DNA of 42,870 bases, from assembly GCA_016180805.1 (NCBI GenBank), contig JACPAM010000025.1:1-42870 (forward strand), given 5' to 3'. Below the pieces are notes generated by a model. That model was not told the origin of the DNA and did not search any database. It saw only the letters and a list, made by a program, of their open reading frames with translations. This document shows, piece after piece, positions 7,964 through 16,128 of this stretch. Position numbers and translations under genes: made by a program. This DNA comes from Deltaproteobacteria bacterium. Lineage in GTDB: Bacteria; Desulfobacterota; Binatia; UBA9968. Positions within the stretch are counted from its first letter, which is position 1, and each line of letters begins with the position of its first letter.

Positions 7964-9763
7964 TTATCCCCTGGCGGGTGCCGGCCCCGGGGCCGGAGCA
8001 GGGCGCCTCAGATACCTCACAAAGGCACGCCAGCCGTCAACCGCGACAAAGAGCGCCGCAACCACCAGCAAAATGGCTACCAAGACCATCAGCCCGGAGC
8101 CCACTACCGGAATGACCCTCCCCGCCACCAAATTTGGCTGGTAAACATTAAAATACAAGTTGTACGCGGTCACAAGAATTGAGGCCACAGTGGTAAGGTA
8201 CATGAAAATCATCGGCAGACCGGCATAGAGCCAGTCTTTCCCCACCGAGGCCAGCCAGACGGTGACGAGCAGCAGAGATAGCGCGGCCATCAGTTGGTTA
8301 GCAGCGCCAAAGAGCTGCCAGAGGTAGATCCAGGTCCCGGTCAACACGAGCAAGATGGCCAGGGCGACCGAGATGAATGAGGCCACATGCTGATTGCGGC
8401 ATGGCGGGATCACCTCCCCCAACCACTCGGTCAGTGTAACCCTCATCACGCGGAAAATAAGCTGAGTAACCACAAGCACAATGACAATAAAAGCTGCAAA
8501 GGCCAGGGAGACCGCGTACTGAACGGGTACTCCCCAGACGCTGATGAAACCGCCAAGTCCGTTGGCGAAGGCGCCCACGGGCGCCCCCTTGGCCCCGACC
8601 GAAACCGCGAGCAGCGCCAGGAGTCCAAGCAGGAACTCAGTGAACATCGACCCGGCGCCCACGGGAAGCATGTCGGCCTCATTTTCTATCTGTCGTGCCG
8701 TTCCGACCGAACCAAAAAGGGCGTGCCAGCCCGATATCGCCCCGCAAGCGATGGTGACAAACAGCATTGGCCACAGCGGCATGATCCCGGCCGGGCCCAA
8801 TTGAGGATTCCAGCCTTTAAAAGCTGGAATCTGGAATTGGGCGACCTCTGGCTTGACAAAGGTTCCAACCGCCGCGCCCAACAGCCCCAAGACCATCGCC
8901 ATGGCCGTGATCCAAAAGCCCACATAAACAACGGGCTGGGCCATCCGCCAGATCGGGAGGACCGATCCCGCGTAACAGAACAGGCAGATGGCGATCGCCC
9001 AGAAAAGAAGGCTCGGCATGATCTTCGCCTCCGCCCCCTTGAAGCCAGCCAGGGTAGGGTCAAAGTAGGTCACAATGGGCGCGCCGCCGGTCATTGTGTT
9101 GAGACTCTCGTTGAAGCCTTTGAATGTGCCTTCGATCGCTGGGAGCGGTCCCAGCAAGATCCCCAGAAAAGTAATCCCAACTGTGATGACCGTGGCGCCC
9201 AAAAGCCCCATCTTCCACCGATAAAGCATCTGTCCCAGGAGCAATCCCATGGCGACCAATAGGATAATGCCCAAGGGGGTCTTGGGCTGGCCATCCATCA
9301 CCTGTGCCATGATGCCGACAAAAGCCCCCGCGATGAGAAGCAAATAGAAAAATATAAACAGAAACAGGACCGTCCGTGTTCGCGGCGATACCAGCCGGTG
9401 GGCCACCGCCGAGAGGCTATTCCCTTCGTTGCGCACGGACAGCACGATGGCGCTGTAGTCGCTGGCCCACCCCATAAAGGAGACCCCCAAAACGAGCCAG
9501 ACGAGAGCCGGGAGCCACCCCCAGAGGGTCGCCGCTACGATAGCGCCAACAATGGGTCCCGCCGCCGCGATCGATTTGAAGTGGTAGCCAAACAGGATGT
9601 TTCGGTTCGTTGGCATGAAATCCACGCCATCCATGTACAGGGTGGCGGGAGTTGCTCGCTTGGGGTCGGACTGGATCACGTTTCGGTCGATCCGCCGCGC
9701 ATAGTGAGCGTATGCCAGATACACGGTAACCGCACCAATGATTACGGCAATGAGCGCATTCAT
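7964..9763 (-). CDS. cstA: CstA-family transporter (carbon starvation protein A type)
   Basis: This 599-residue polytopic inner-membrane protein is hydrophobic throughout. The N-terminus is typical of CstA: membrane helix, YARRIDRNVIQ, then DGVDFMPTNRNILFGYHFKSIAAAGP in which PTNR and GYHF are the family landmarks, and MGWASDYSAIVLSVRNEG. E. coli CstA (701 residues) and BtsT import peptides or pyruvate, so uptake of a small carbon source is the probable role; the substrate cannot be read from sequence. The ATG at 9763 has GGAGG six bases upstream. It heads a five-gene unit with two small paralogues and two ArsA-like ATPases. The C-terminus ends in a Pro-Ala-Pro-rich tail of low complexity. 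It is shorter than the E. coli proteins mainly at the C-terminal end. Confidence 0.9.
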   Translation of the reverse strand: MNALIAVIIGAVTVYLAYAHYARRIDRNVIQSDPKRATPATLYMDGVDFMPTNRNILFGYHFKSIAAAGPIVGAIVAATLWGWLPALVWLVLGVSFMGWASDYSAIVLSVRNEGNSLSAVAHRLVSPRTRTVLFLFIFFYLLLIAGAFVGIMAQVMDGQPKTPLGIILLVAMGLLLGQMLYRWKMGLLGATVITVGITFLGILLGPLPAIEGTFKGFNESLNTMTGGAPIVTYFDPTLAGFKGAEAKIMPSLLFWAIAICLFCYAGSVLPIWRMAQPVVYVGFWITAMAMVLGLLGAAVGTFVKPEVAQFQIPAFKGWNPQLGPAGIMPLWPMLFVTIACGAISGWHALFGSVGTARQIENEADMLPVGAGSMFTEFLLGLLALLAVSVGAKGAPVGAFANGLGGFISVWGVPVQYAVSLAFAAFIVIVLVVTQLIFRVMRVTLTEWLGEVIPPCRNQHVASFISVALAILLVLTGTWIYLWQLFGAANQLMAALSLLLVTVWLASVGKDWLYAGLPMIFMYLTTVASILVTAYNLYFNVYQPNLVAGRVIPVVGSGLMVLVAILLVVAALFVAVDGWRAFVRYLRRPAPAPGPAPARG

Positions 9764-9784
9764 CGTGTACCTCCCGTACCAGTA

Positions 9785-9812
9785 TTGACTTGGTTGGGAC
9801 GCATCATATAAC
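9785..9812 (+). promoter_or_regulatory. Promoter for the small membrane protein gene
   Basis: TTGACT (9785-9790) and TATAAC (9807-9812) are separated by 16 bp. The expected start near 9819 gives a leader of about 65 bases before the ATG at 9886. It overlaps the minus-strand promoter for cstA, so the two may compete or share a regulator. Confidence 0.6.
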
Positions 9813-9831
9813 TTTGAATCCGGACGGGCAA
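9803..9831 (-). promoter_or_regulatory. Promoter for the cstA unit
   Basis: On the minus strand TTGCCC (9831 to 9826) and TATGAT (9808 to 9803) are 17 bp apart. The predicted start near 9796 leaves a leader of about 33 bases containing GGAGG before the cstA ATG. Its -10 shares bases with the plus-strand -10. Confidence 0.5.
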
Positions 9832-9885
9832 GGGTTTTTTCAACCGCTCTTGCCCTCCATTCGGTGCGGATGGCGAGGAGATCGC

Positions 9886-10161
9886 ATGAAGGATACGGAG
9901 TGGTCGGCCCTGGACGATGAATCCCTGGAAAGGCTCCTCGTAGAGCGCTGGCTCTTCCGGGGAATCCTGCTTGTGGTTATGCTGGCCGCAGCTATCGCGA
10001 CGACCTACCTCGGGACACAAGGGCTGAGCAGCCTTACGGATCGATTGACAGTGGGCGCTCTCTTAGCGATGACCTTCTTTGCCGGCGCCGTCGTCTTCGC
10101 TATGCGGCTCACCGACATCCGGATGCACCGGGAGCTACGACGACGCCAGCACCCCGCTTAA
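9886..10161 (+). CDS. Small two-helix membrane protein, unknown function
   Basis: This 91-residue protein starts at the ATG at 9886, chosen because GAGGAG lies five bases upstream. An acidic N-terminus (MKDTEWSALDDESLERLLVE) is followed by two hydrophobic helices at about 24-42 and 56-72 joined by a short loop, then a basic Arg-rich tail (RELRRRQ), so both ends probably face the cytosol. I do not recognise a family. It is divergent from cstA, and their predicted promoters overlap, so the two transcripts may be co-regulated. It converges with the methyltransferase-like gene, whose stop is 13 bp away. Confidence 0.7.
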   Translation: MKDTEWSALDDESLERLLVERWLFRGILLVVMLAAAIATTYLGTQGLSSLTDRLTVGALLAMTFFAGAVVFAMRLTDIRMHRELRRRQHPA

Positions 10162-10174
10162 AAGATCCGCTGCT

Positions 10175-10804
10175 CTAGCGGTAGTCCCGATTCCCTGTCT
10201 GCTTCTCGATCCGCCAGAGGTAGATCGTGTGATCCCAGCCAGACGAATCTTTGATGTGCTCGACCTTGAGCGGCTTCCAATCCCCCATATCAAAGTCATG
10301 GGAAACCACCCGAGAGCCGGGCTTGAGCTGGCGCAGCACGTTGGGCCTGAGCCTGAGGTTGACTTCAGGCAACAAATACATCGTCACTACGGTGGCAGGG
10401 CTCAAGTCCACCGTTAAAATGTCCTGCTCACGAATCTCGGCGAGCTTCTCCAACTTCTCTTTGCGGATGCTCTCCCGTGACTGCCGCAGAAGGTCGGGGT
10501 CGATCTCGAAACCGACCGCCTTGACCCCGTACTTCTTCGCCGCCGTGATCACGATTCGACCGTCGCCGGAACCTAAGTCATAAACCACGTCACCCTTTTT
10601 AACCTGAGCCAGCGCGAGCATCCGCTCCACCACATCCTGGGGAGTCGGCACGAAGGGAACGATCTTCTTGGACTCGACATCGGACTGCTGCGCCAGGACT
10701 AGGCCGTCGCCCGCTACCCGCCATCCCAAACCGAAAATCGCGCCACTGCTGAACGCCACCCAAGCTGCCAACACCAACGGAAAGAGCCACAAAATTTTCT
10801 TCAC
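10175..10804 (-). CDS. Exported or membrane-anchored class I methyltransferase-like protein
   Basis: This 209-residue protein is best started at the GTG at 10804, because AAGGAGG (10814-10820) lies nine bases upstream; the longer frame runs back into the kinase gene. The N-terminus is a signal or anchor helix (KKILWLFPLVLAAWVAF). It is followed by a Rossmann methyltransferase fold with motif I VVYDLGSGDGR, an acidic loop GFEIDP and REQDI. The C-terminal MYLLPEVNLRLRP and SHDFDMGDW segments match proteins annotated as SAM-dependent methyltransferases of unknown target. An exported SAM enzyme would be odd, so a membrane-tethered cytosolic orientation is more likely. It follows the kinase gene by 70 bp and could share its transcript. 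Confidence 0.8.
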   Translation of the reverse strand: MKKILWLFPLVLAAWVAFSSGAIFGLGWRVAGDGLVLAQQSDVESKKIVPFVPTPQDVVERMLALAQVKKGDVVYDLGSGDGRIVITAAKKYGVKAVGFEIDPDLLRQSRESIRKEKLEKLAEIREQDILTVDLSPATVVTMYLLPEVNLRLRPNVLRQLKPGSRVVSHDFDMGDWKPLKVEHIKDSSGWDHTIYLWRIEKQTGNRDYR

Positions 10805-10874
10805 CGACCTATACCTCCTTACCATTCGCCCATTTCGGGCTGGACGGGGAAAATACTTGAACGTTGTTAAGGTG

Positions 10875-13214
10875 TCAAGAGGCGGGGGAAAGTCCGGCGG
10901 AGTTGCGCAGCGGTTTGACTCGGTCCTTGATCCTTCTGGGAATAGCAAAGGCAAAACGGCTTCCTTCGCCCTCTTTGCTTTCGACCCATATTTTTCCGCC
11001 GTGCAGCGCGACGATCTCTTTGGCGATGGTCAGGCCGAGCCCCGTGCTGCTCATGCCTTCGGGGGACGCCAGATTGACCTGCTCAAACTTCTTGAAGATC
11101 CGATCCTGATCCTCCTGCGGTATGCCAATGCCGGAGTCATGCACGCTGATCGCCACGCAGGGTCCGAGCGCAATTTCCTGATCGTTCCAGTTTCCATCCA
11201 CCGCCACCGCGATGGTACCCTGCTCGGGCGTAAACTTGACCGCGTTGCCCAACAGGTTGGTGACGACCTGGATCAAACGGTCCGGATCCGCTTCCAAACT
11301 TACATCCTCTGCGGGATAGATCTCCTCGAGCGTGATGCCTCGCTCGTTGGCCCACCCTCCAACCGTCTCTACGACATGGTGCAACAGTTCCTTGACCGGG
11401 AACGTCGTCGGACGGAGGTCCATCTTGCCCGCCTCGAGCTTGGCGACATCGAGAAGATCGTTGACGAGGCGAGACAGCCGGCTGATGTTGCGCCGGGCGA
11501 TGTCGAGGAATTGTGCCTGCTGGGAGCTGACGCTTCCCGCTTCCTCCCGCATCAGAATGGCCAAAGACTCGTCGATCGCCACCAAAGGAGTGCGCAGCTC
11601 GTGCGAGACGTGGGCGACGAACTTCGACTTGGCCTCATCCAACTCTTTCTGCTTCGTGATATCGCTCAGAACAGAGACCATACCGACCGTCTTGCCATCT
11701 TCGTTCTCGATGACGGCGGTGCTCGCCTGGAGGACCCGGCGCGTCTCGTCATTCACGCTCCGAAGCTCAATCTCTTTGGTCAGACGGTCATCATTATCAC
11801 CCAGAGGACCCTTGGCCAAAGCTAGCAAATGCTCATCTCTGATCGCCTCCGAGATGGGAAGGCCCTTCCCATCGCTCTGGCTTAGCCCGAGGAGCTTCTC
11901 GGCGGCCGGGTTCAACACTTGAATTTTCCCGTCCACACCCACCACGACCAACCCGGCGCCCAGATTGCGGATGACCGAATCCACCCGGTCCTTCTCGTTC
12001 TGGATCCTCTGTTTATCCCGCTCGAGGGCGGCCGTCGCTTCTTGAACCCGCTGCGCGAGCTCCTGCTCGAAATCCCGTTTGAGGCGAGAGAGTTCTTCGT
12101 ATTCCTCGGAGGAGACCTCGATCTTGTGCGACCTCCTGGGCGCCCGGGACTCCTCCAGGGCGGCGAAGACCTGCTCTTTCTCCTTCTCGCCCAGTCCGAG
12201 TTCTCCCAGCCGCTCCCGCAGCGGTTCTTTGAGCCGCTCGCGCACCTCCCGGCTACGGAGCAGCTTCTCTGCGGCTTTGACGAGCGAGTTGAGATCCCCG
12301 CCGCTTTGCTCGAACACCTTGACCACAAGCTCCAATTTGATCACATCCGCGCAGCGCTCCAGCATTTCGGCCAGCTCCGCGGCTGCCGTCTTAAATTCCG
12401 CGGGCGCTTCGGGCGCTTCCATCGCCTTCCTCACTCCGCGGGCAAGGCGAGTGATGGGGTGCGAAAAATCCCTTCCTTCTTCGAGCATATGCGGGGCGAG
12501 GCGATCCGCCAGGAAGCAGCGCAGGCCGTCGACGACGCGCCGGAGCGCCGCCAAATCCTTGGCCTGCCCCACAACCACCTCGGCGATGGCTTCAGGTTTC
12601 TTCTCGATCTCGTAGATCAGCCGCTCGAAGTCAAACTCGACCTCGTGGTTGCCGTCCGTGAGACAATGCTCGACCAGATCGCTGACCCGCTCGATCCTGC
12701 GCGCCGACTCGATGCCCGGTTCCGCCTTCTCCCCGTCCGCGCCGCCGATCTTGGATTTGTCGACGACTTCTTCCTCCTCCTTGACCATCCGGTATCGGGC
12801 AGTTCCCAAGCGAACGTGTTGGAGGTTCTCTCCTTCGAAGACTTTGGCCAGCCCGCCTTTCTGCACCAGAACTACGGGAGGCATGGCCAGGATCTTGAAG
12901 AAGGAGCTGATCTCATTCTCGGTGATGCCCTTCTCGAAGATCAGGCTTTCCAGACGCAGGCGGTGGGATTCCCTCAGCAGCTCGGCAACCCCGGTCCGCT
13001 TGCTGTCAATAGAGACCTCGTTCGCGAGCAGGCTTCCCCCGACGAAGCCCAAGGTCAGGCTTGGCTCCGACCTCAGGATCTGCTCGAGTCGGTCGCAGAA
13101 GTTCGCCACCGCCTGCTGCGAGGCAGGATGTTTCTCCGAGTACAGCCGGTACTGACTGAGGACGAAGCCGAAAAGCTTGGCGACCTCGGCGTATTGTACA
13201 GCCCGTTCTTCCAT
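10875..13214 (-). CDS. Soluble PAS-containing histidine kinase with large N-terminal sensor region
   Basis: This 779-residue protein has no membrane segment. Residues 1-140 look like a module seen in other bacterial signalling proteins: a SEKHPASQQAV helix, LTLGFVGGSLLANE, then RLESLIFEKGITENEISSFF. Residues 170-360 are helical and unassigned, and about 365-410 is a charged coiled coil. A PAS domain follows at about 412-525, then HisKA with His538 in HVSHELRTP, and HATPase (TNLLGNAVKF at 652-661, DSGIGI at 693, TGLGLT near 724). All kinase residues are present. The ATG directly abuts the stop of the upstream GAF kinase gene with no gap, so the two are translationally coupled. No receiver-domain gene is near. 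It could phosphorylate an unlinked regulator, possibly as a partner of the upstream kinase. Confidence 0.9.
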   Translation of the reverse strand: MEERAVQYAEVAKLFGFVLSQYRLYSEKHPASQQAVANFCDRLEQILRSEPSLTLGFVGGSLLANEVSIDSKRTGVAELLRESHRLRLESLIFEKGITENEISSFFKILAMPPVVLVQKGGLAKVFEGENLQHVRLGTARYRMVKEEEEVVDKSKIGGADGEKAEPGIESARRIERVSDLVEHCLTDGNHEVEFDFERLIYEIEKKPEAIAEVVVGQAKDLAALRRVVDGLRCFLADRLAPHMLEEGRDFSHPITRLARGVRKAMEAPEAPAEFKTAAAELAEMLERCADVIKLELVVKVFEQSGGDLNSLVKAAEKLLRSREVRERLKEPLRERLGELGLGEKEKEQVFAALEESRAPRRSHKIEVSSEEYEELSRLKRDFEQELAQRVQEATAALERDKQRIQNEKDRVDSVIRNLGAGLVVVGVDGKIQVLNPAAEKLLGLSQSDGKGLPISEAIRDEHLLALAKGPLGDNDDRLTKEIELRSVNDETRRVLQASTAVIENEDGKTVGMVSVLSDITKQKELDEAKSKFVAHVSHELRTPLVAIDESLAILMREEAGSVSSQQAQFLDIARRNISRLSRLVNDLLDVAKLEAGKMDLRPTTFPVKELLHHVVETVGGWANERGITLEEIYPAEDVSLEADPDRLIQVVTNLLGNAVKFTPEQGTIAVAVDGNWNDQEIALGPCVAISVHDSGIGIPQEDQDRIFKKFEQVNLASPEGMSSTGLGLTIAKEIVALHGGKIWVESKEGEGSRFAFAIPRRIKDRVKPLRNSAGLSPAS

Positions 13215-14513
13215 CTACTCTTGCTTCACGTAGTTGGCGGGGAACCAAAACCGGAACCGAGAACCCTTCCCGACCGTGCTTTCCACTTCGATTCCCCCCC
13301 CGAGCAGCTCCAGCGCTTTCTTGACGTAGCGCAACCCAAGGCCCATGCCGCCATAAAGCCGCGTGTGGGAGCTGTCGATCTGGTGGAAAGGGTCAAAAAT
13401 GACCTGAAATTGGGACTCGGGAATTCCGATCCCCGTATCCTCGACCTCGCACTTGACCATTTGGTTTTCCGCTACGTACTTGATCCTCACCGCCATGCTG
13501 CCTTCCTCGGTGAATTTGATGGCATTGTCGATCAGGTTGCGGAAAACCTTCGAGAGCTTTCCCTGGTCCGTCACAAGCGTCGGCAGTCCGGGATCGATCT
13601 CCCAACAGAGCGTCAAATGCTTGCGCTTGACCTCGTCGGCGAGGAACTCCATCAGAACGTCACGGACCTGATCGATGGTGAAAAGGTCCGGATGAACACT
13701 GGCCCCGCCGGTTTCGAGCTGCGAGACATCGAGGGCATTCTCGATATGGAACAGAAGCCCTGTCCCGCTCCGCCTCAGGGTAAGGAGGCTGTCGATCTGC
13801 TGCTGGGTGACTTCCCCAAAAGAGCCTTCCATGAGCAGCTCGATGTTTCCCAAAATGATGCTGATGGGCGTCCGCATTTCATGCGAAATCACGCTTAACA
13901 GGCGGTGCTTGACGCTGTCGGAATCTTCCAGGCGCAGCGTCAACCGCGTTAGGTCGTCGACGCTGCTCTCGAGCGCCCGCAACAAACGGGTGTTCTCCAT
14001 GGCCACCCCCACCACGCGACCCAAAGCCGCTAGCAGCTCGATCTCCCGCTCCCCAAACCGACCCCTCTGCAAGCTCGCCACGGTAAGCGTGCCGACGATT
14101 CCTTCACGAGCGATCAGAGGGACACCGAGAATCGAATTGACGCCGCCTTTCTTTAACGCCAAGTAAGCGCAGGAGCCGTCGGTCTGGATGTTATCCCACA
14201 ATACCGGGCCGCGCATGCGAAATATCCTTCCCGAAGTTCTCTCGCCGATCTTGATGCTGGAAAATTGCTCCCCATACTCGGGCGGAAAACCCTTTTGAGC
14301 GATCAGATCCAGTGCCCCCGTGGCGGGGTTTAGGAGCCGCAGATTTCCGTGGTGAAGGTCGAACAGCTCCAACACCTTTACCAAGGCGTGGGAATAAATG
14401 TCCTCGGAATTCCGCGGCAGGGTTGAAAGCTCGGCTACAGCCGCCAAAACCGAAGATTTGCTAATTTCGCCTGAGTTAAGCTGCGCGGACGACCTCAATC
14501 TCGAGAACGGCAT
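13215..14513 (-). CDS. Soluble GAF-domain histidine kinase
   Basis: This is 432 residues from the ATG at 14513; a TTG at 14561 would add 16 residues. A GAF domain covers about 30-180, including the ILGVPLIAREGIVGTLTVAS strand pattern. HisKA has His211 in VISHEMRTP and the HATPase has RNLIDNAIKF (Asn326, Asn330), DTGIGI near 359 and GMGLGL near 389. Everything needed for autophosphorylation is present. There is no membrane segment, so the input is a cytosolic ligand bound by GAF. The stop codon abuts the ATG of the next kinase gene. Upstream lies a 312-bp gap before the zinc-ribbon gene. I found only a bare TTGACA (14692-14697, minus) there, without a matching -10, so the promoter is unresolved. 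Confidence 0.9.
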   Translation of the reverse strand: MPFSRLRSSAQLNSGEISKSSVLAAVAELSTLPRNSEDIYSHALVKVLELFDLHHGNLRLLNPATGALDLIAQKGFPPEYGEQFSSIKIGERTSGRIFRMRGPVLWDNIQTDGSCAYLALKKGGVNSILGVPLIAREGIVGTLTVASLQRGRFGEREIELLAALGRVVGVAMENTRLLRALESSVDDLTRLTLRLEDSDSVKHRLLSVISHEMRTPISIILGNIELLMEGSFGEVTQQQIDSLLTLRRSGTGLLFHIENALDVSQLETGGASVHPDLFTIDQVRDVLMEFLADEVKRKHLTLCWEIDPGLPTLVTDQGKLSKVFRNLIDNAIKFTEEGSMAVRIKYVAENQMVKCEVEDTGIGIPESQFQVIFDPFHQIDSSHTRLYGGMGLGLRYVKKALELLGGGIEVESTVGKGSRFRFWFPANYVKQE

Positions 14514-14825
14514 GCTGTGCCCCAATGCCCCTGCGGGCCTTTTCCTACGGCACCGCAGCAAGATTCATTCCGTACTGACCCGAGGAAACCGTAACTTACG
14601 GACAGATAAGGGAAATCGGCCTTTGAGGCAAATTTTGTACCCGCCTCTGATCACAATTTTTGTAACCCGGGCGGTACTTTTTGAGCACAGATGTCAAATT
14701 ATGGAAGGGTTTTGATACTCGGGTTCTCTATAACCGAATTCTAAAAAAGCACTTGTATTGATCGAGTCTGTGCCAAAGCTCTCCCAGCTCCTGTTGCCCA
14801 TTGCCTATCGCCTATTGCCTAAATC
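14514..14825. other. Intergenic gap without recognised gene
   Basis: This 312-bp stretch lies between the zinc-ribbon gene and the GAF kinase gene, both on the minus strand. It is more A/T-rich in its middle (14630-14760) and must carry the kinase promoter. Near 14797-14822 a short direct repeat of the ATTGCCTA type appears (ATTGCCTATCGCCTATTGCC). I see no RNA gene or clear terminator. Confidence 0.5.
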
Positions 14826-15134
14826 TCACTTCTCTACTCTTTGCCACAGCTTTCCCAGCCAGCTCCCTTGCTCCCGTCCCGCAACTTCCTCGATTTCGCC
14901 CGGGTCAAGCCATATACCGCCGCAGCCGGTGCACTGATCGATAAGGATTTTCTGAAAGCTTCGCTCCTTCAACGGCTCACCACACTTTGGGCAGCGCATC
15001 CGGCATATCTCTTTTACGGCCTGACTCGCCTCCGTTTCCTTCCGAGCCTTGAGTTTCTCTATCAGCTCTTTTTCCTTTTTTACAAAGTACTCATCCTCCA
15101 GGGCCTTCTTCCGCTCGTCCCACTTGTTTGCCAC
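14826..15134 (-). CDS. Zinc-ribbon protein, TFIIB-type zinc finger
   Basis: This 102-residue protein starts at a GTG at 15134 with AGGAGG 7-8 bases upstream. Residues 1-45 form a highly charged helix, probably coiled coil. Residues 47-85 carry CPKCGEPL and CTGCGGIWLDPGEIE, two Cys pairs and the GxWLDxGE signature of the zf-TFIIB family (PF13453). The short tail is GSWLGKLWQRVEK. Family members are small cytosolic zinc proteins of uncertain function. It lies 26 bp after the DUF3108 gene and may share its transcript. Confidence 0.88.
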   Translation of the reverse strand: MANKWDERKKALEDEYFVKKEKELIEKLKARKETEASQAVKEICRMRCPKCGEPLKERSFQKILIDQCTGCGGIWLDPGEIEEVAGREQGSWLGKLWQRVEK

Positions 15135-15160
15135 CGGGCTACCTCCTGTTTGAAATTACA

Positions 15161-16081
15161 TCAACTCCGTTGCTCGACCATTTCTATGTTGACGTTGCCG
15201 ATAAACACCCGACTAACCATCCGGAGCGGCCTTCGCCATGGGTCGGCCGAGACCCATACCGTAGCGTCTCGCACCCTCCCGGCATATCCGGCCCGATTCA
15301 GATTTCTGATCCGGGGAACGATCCGGTAAGCATCGAAATCACCGCTCTTTAAACTAATCCGCTCCCTCCCGACTATATCCAAAGACACCTGGTAGCGGCT
15401 CTTTCCTCCAAAGACTTCCAAAACAAGGGTGTCTCCTACCACAAAATCCAGGCTCCGAGCCAGATAGGTCGCCGAGATGGGGTCCCAGGTATCGCTGGAG
15501 ACGAACTGGTATTCCTTGACCTTGAGCCCCTGCTGGCGATGGACCAGCCATTTGTTGCTGCCCGGATCGAAACTAGCGGTGGTGTCGATGATCTTACTAT
15601 TTTCCCTCTGCCGGAAAACGAAACGGCGGGGATGAAGCATCTTATAGTCAAAGATCGCTTCGATGGTATCACGCATTCTCCAGATTGGGTCTAGGTATTT
15701 CCACGATCTCGCTTGGACTTGGACGCGGTAAAATTCCTTCCCGTCGATCTGGACCCAGGCCGCATCAATGCTCGCCGAGGCTACGGGGATTCCGTTCCAG
15801 CTCGCCTGGTAAACCGCACTCTCGGCGCGGTCCGGCGGGTAAACCCCGTACCACGGACTTACGTCCGTGGCTTTAAGGCGCTGCCCATCGGGAAAGTTCG
15901 GAACTTTCACCCCGTTCACCCCCGCACTCACATGCGGGGCGTTCTGTGGTACGGGGTAAAACGAGTGAGGGAGTGGCGGCGTTGCGAAACTGTCGCAAGG
16001 TAGGAGATAAAAGGCCAGGGCGAGTAAGATGACGCCGCTGCCGAGCCCGCGAGCCTTCAAAAGCATTCCGCCTGGGACCAT
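15161..16081 (-). CDS. DUF3108-family exported protein carrying an in-frame palindromic insert
   Basis: This protein has up to 306 residues from the ATG at 16081; an internal ATG at 16066 is an alternative start. A signal sequence covers about 7-33, ending near SFA. From about residue 85 the sequence fits DUF3108: ESAVYQASWNGIPVASASI, MRDTIEAIFDYKMLHPRRF, then LKSGDFDAYRIVP and the closing strand RPLRMVS. The family is thought to be periplasmic beta-rich protein associated with the envelope. Residues about 42-80, between signal and domain, are encoded by a 115-bp palindromic element that keeps the frame open. The insertion falls in what should be a flexible linker, so the protein may still function. 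The zinc-ribbon gene follows. Confidence 0.82.
   Translation of the reverse strand: MVPGGMLLKARGLGSGVILLALAFYLLPCDSFATPPLPHSFYPVPQNAPHVSAGVNGVKVPNFPDGQRLKATDVSPWYGVYPPDRAESAVYQASWNGIPVASASIDAAWVQIDGKEFYRVQVQARSWKYLDPIWRMRDTIEAIFDYKMLHPRRFVFRQRENSKIIDTTASFDPGSNKWLVHRQQGLKVKEYQFVSSDTWDPISATYLARSLDFVVGDTLVLEVFGGKSRYQVSLDIVGRERISLKSGDFDAYRIVPRIRNLNRAGYAGRVRDATVWVSADPWRRPLRMVSRVFIGNVNIEMVEQRS
15843..15957. repeat. Nested palindromic element inserted in frame in the DUF3108 gene
   Basis: The ends are a perfect 12-bp inverted repeat: ACCCCGTACCAC (15843-15854) and its complement (15946-15957). Three further hairpins lie inside: CCACGGAC/GTCCGTGG (15851-15870, 4-nt loop), GAAAGTTC/GAACTTTC (15892-15908, 1-nt loop) and CCCCGCA/TGCGGGG (15920-15939, 6-nt loop). 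The CCACGGAC hairpin next to TTTAAGG recalls the subterminal hairpins of IS200/IS605-type elements, so a non-autonomous relative is possible. Confidence 0.75.
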
Positions 16082-16128
16082 CGGAATCTGGCCGTTGAGC
16101 GTAACCGGTGCAGGGCCTAAGCAACTAA

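Noticed and set aside
11919-13898. Long plus-strand open frame opposite the kinase genes
   Set aside because: It is antisense to two well-supported kinases, has no ribosome site and its composition reflects the codon bias of the minus strand. The same applies at 30556-31842 and 40031-41122.
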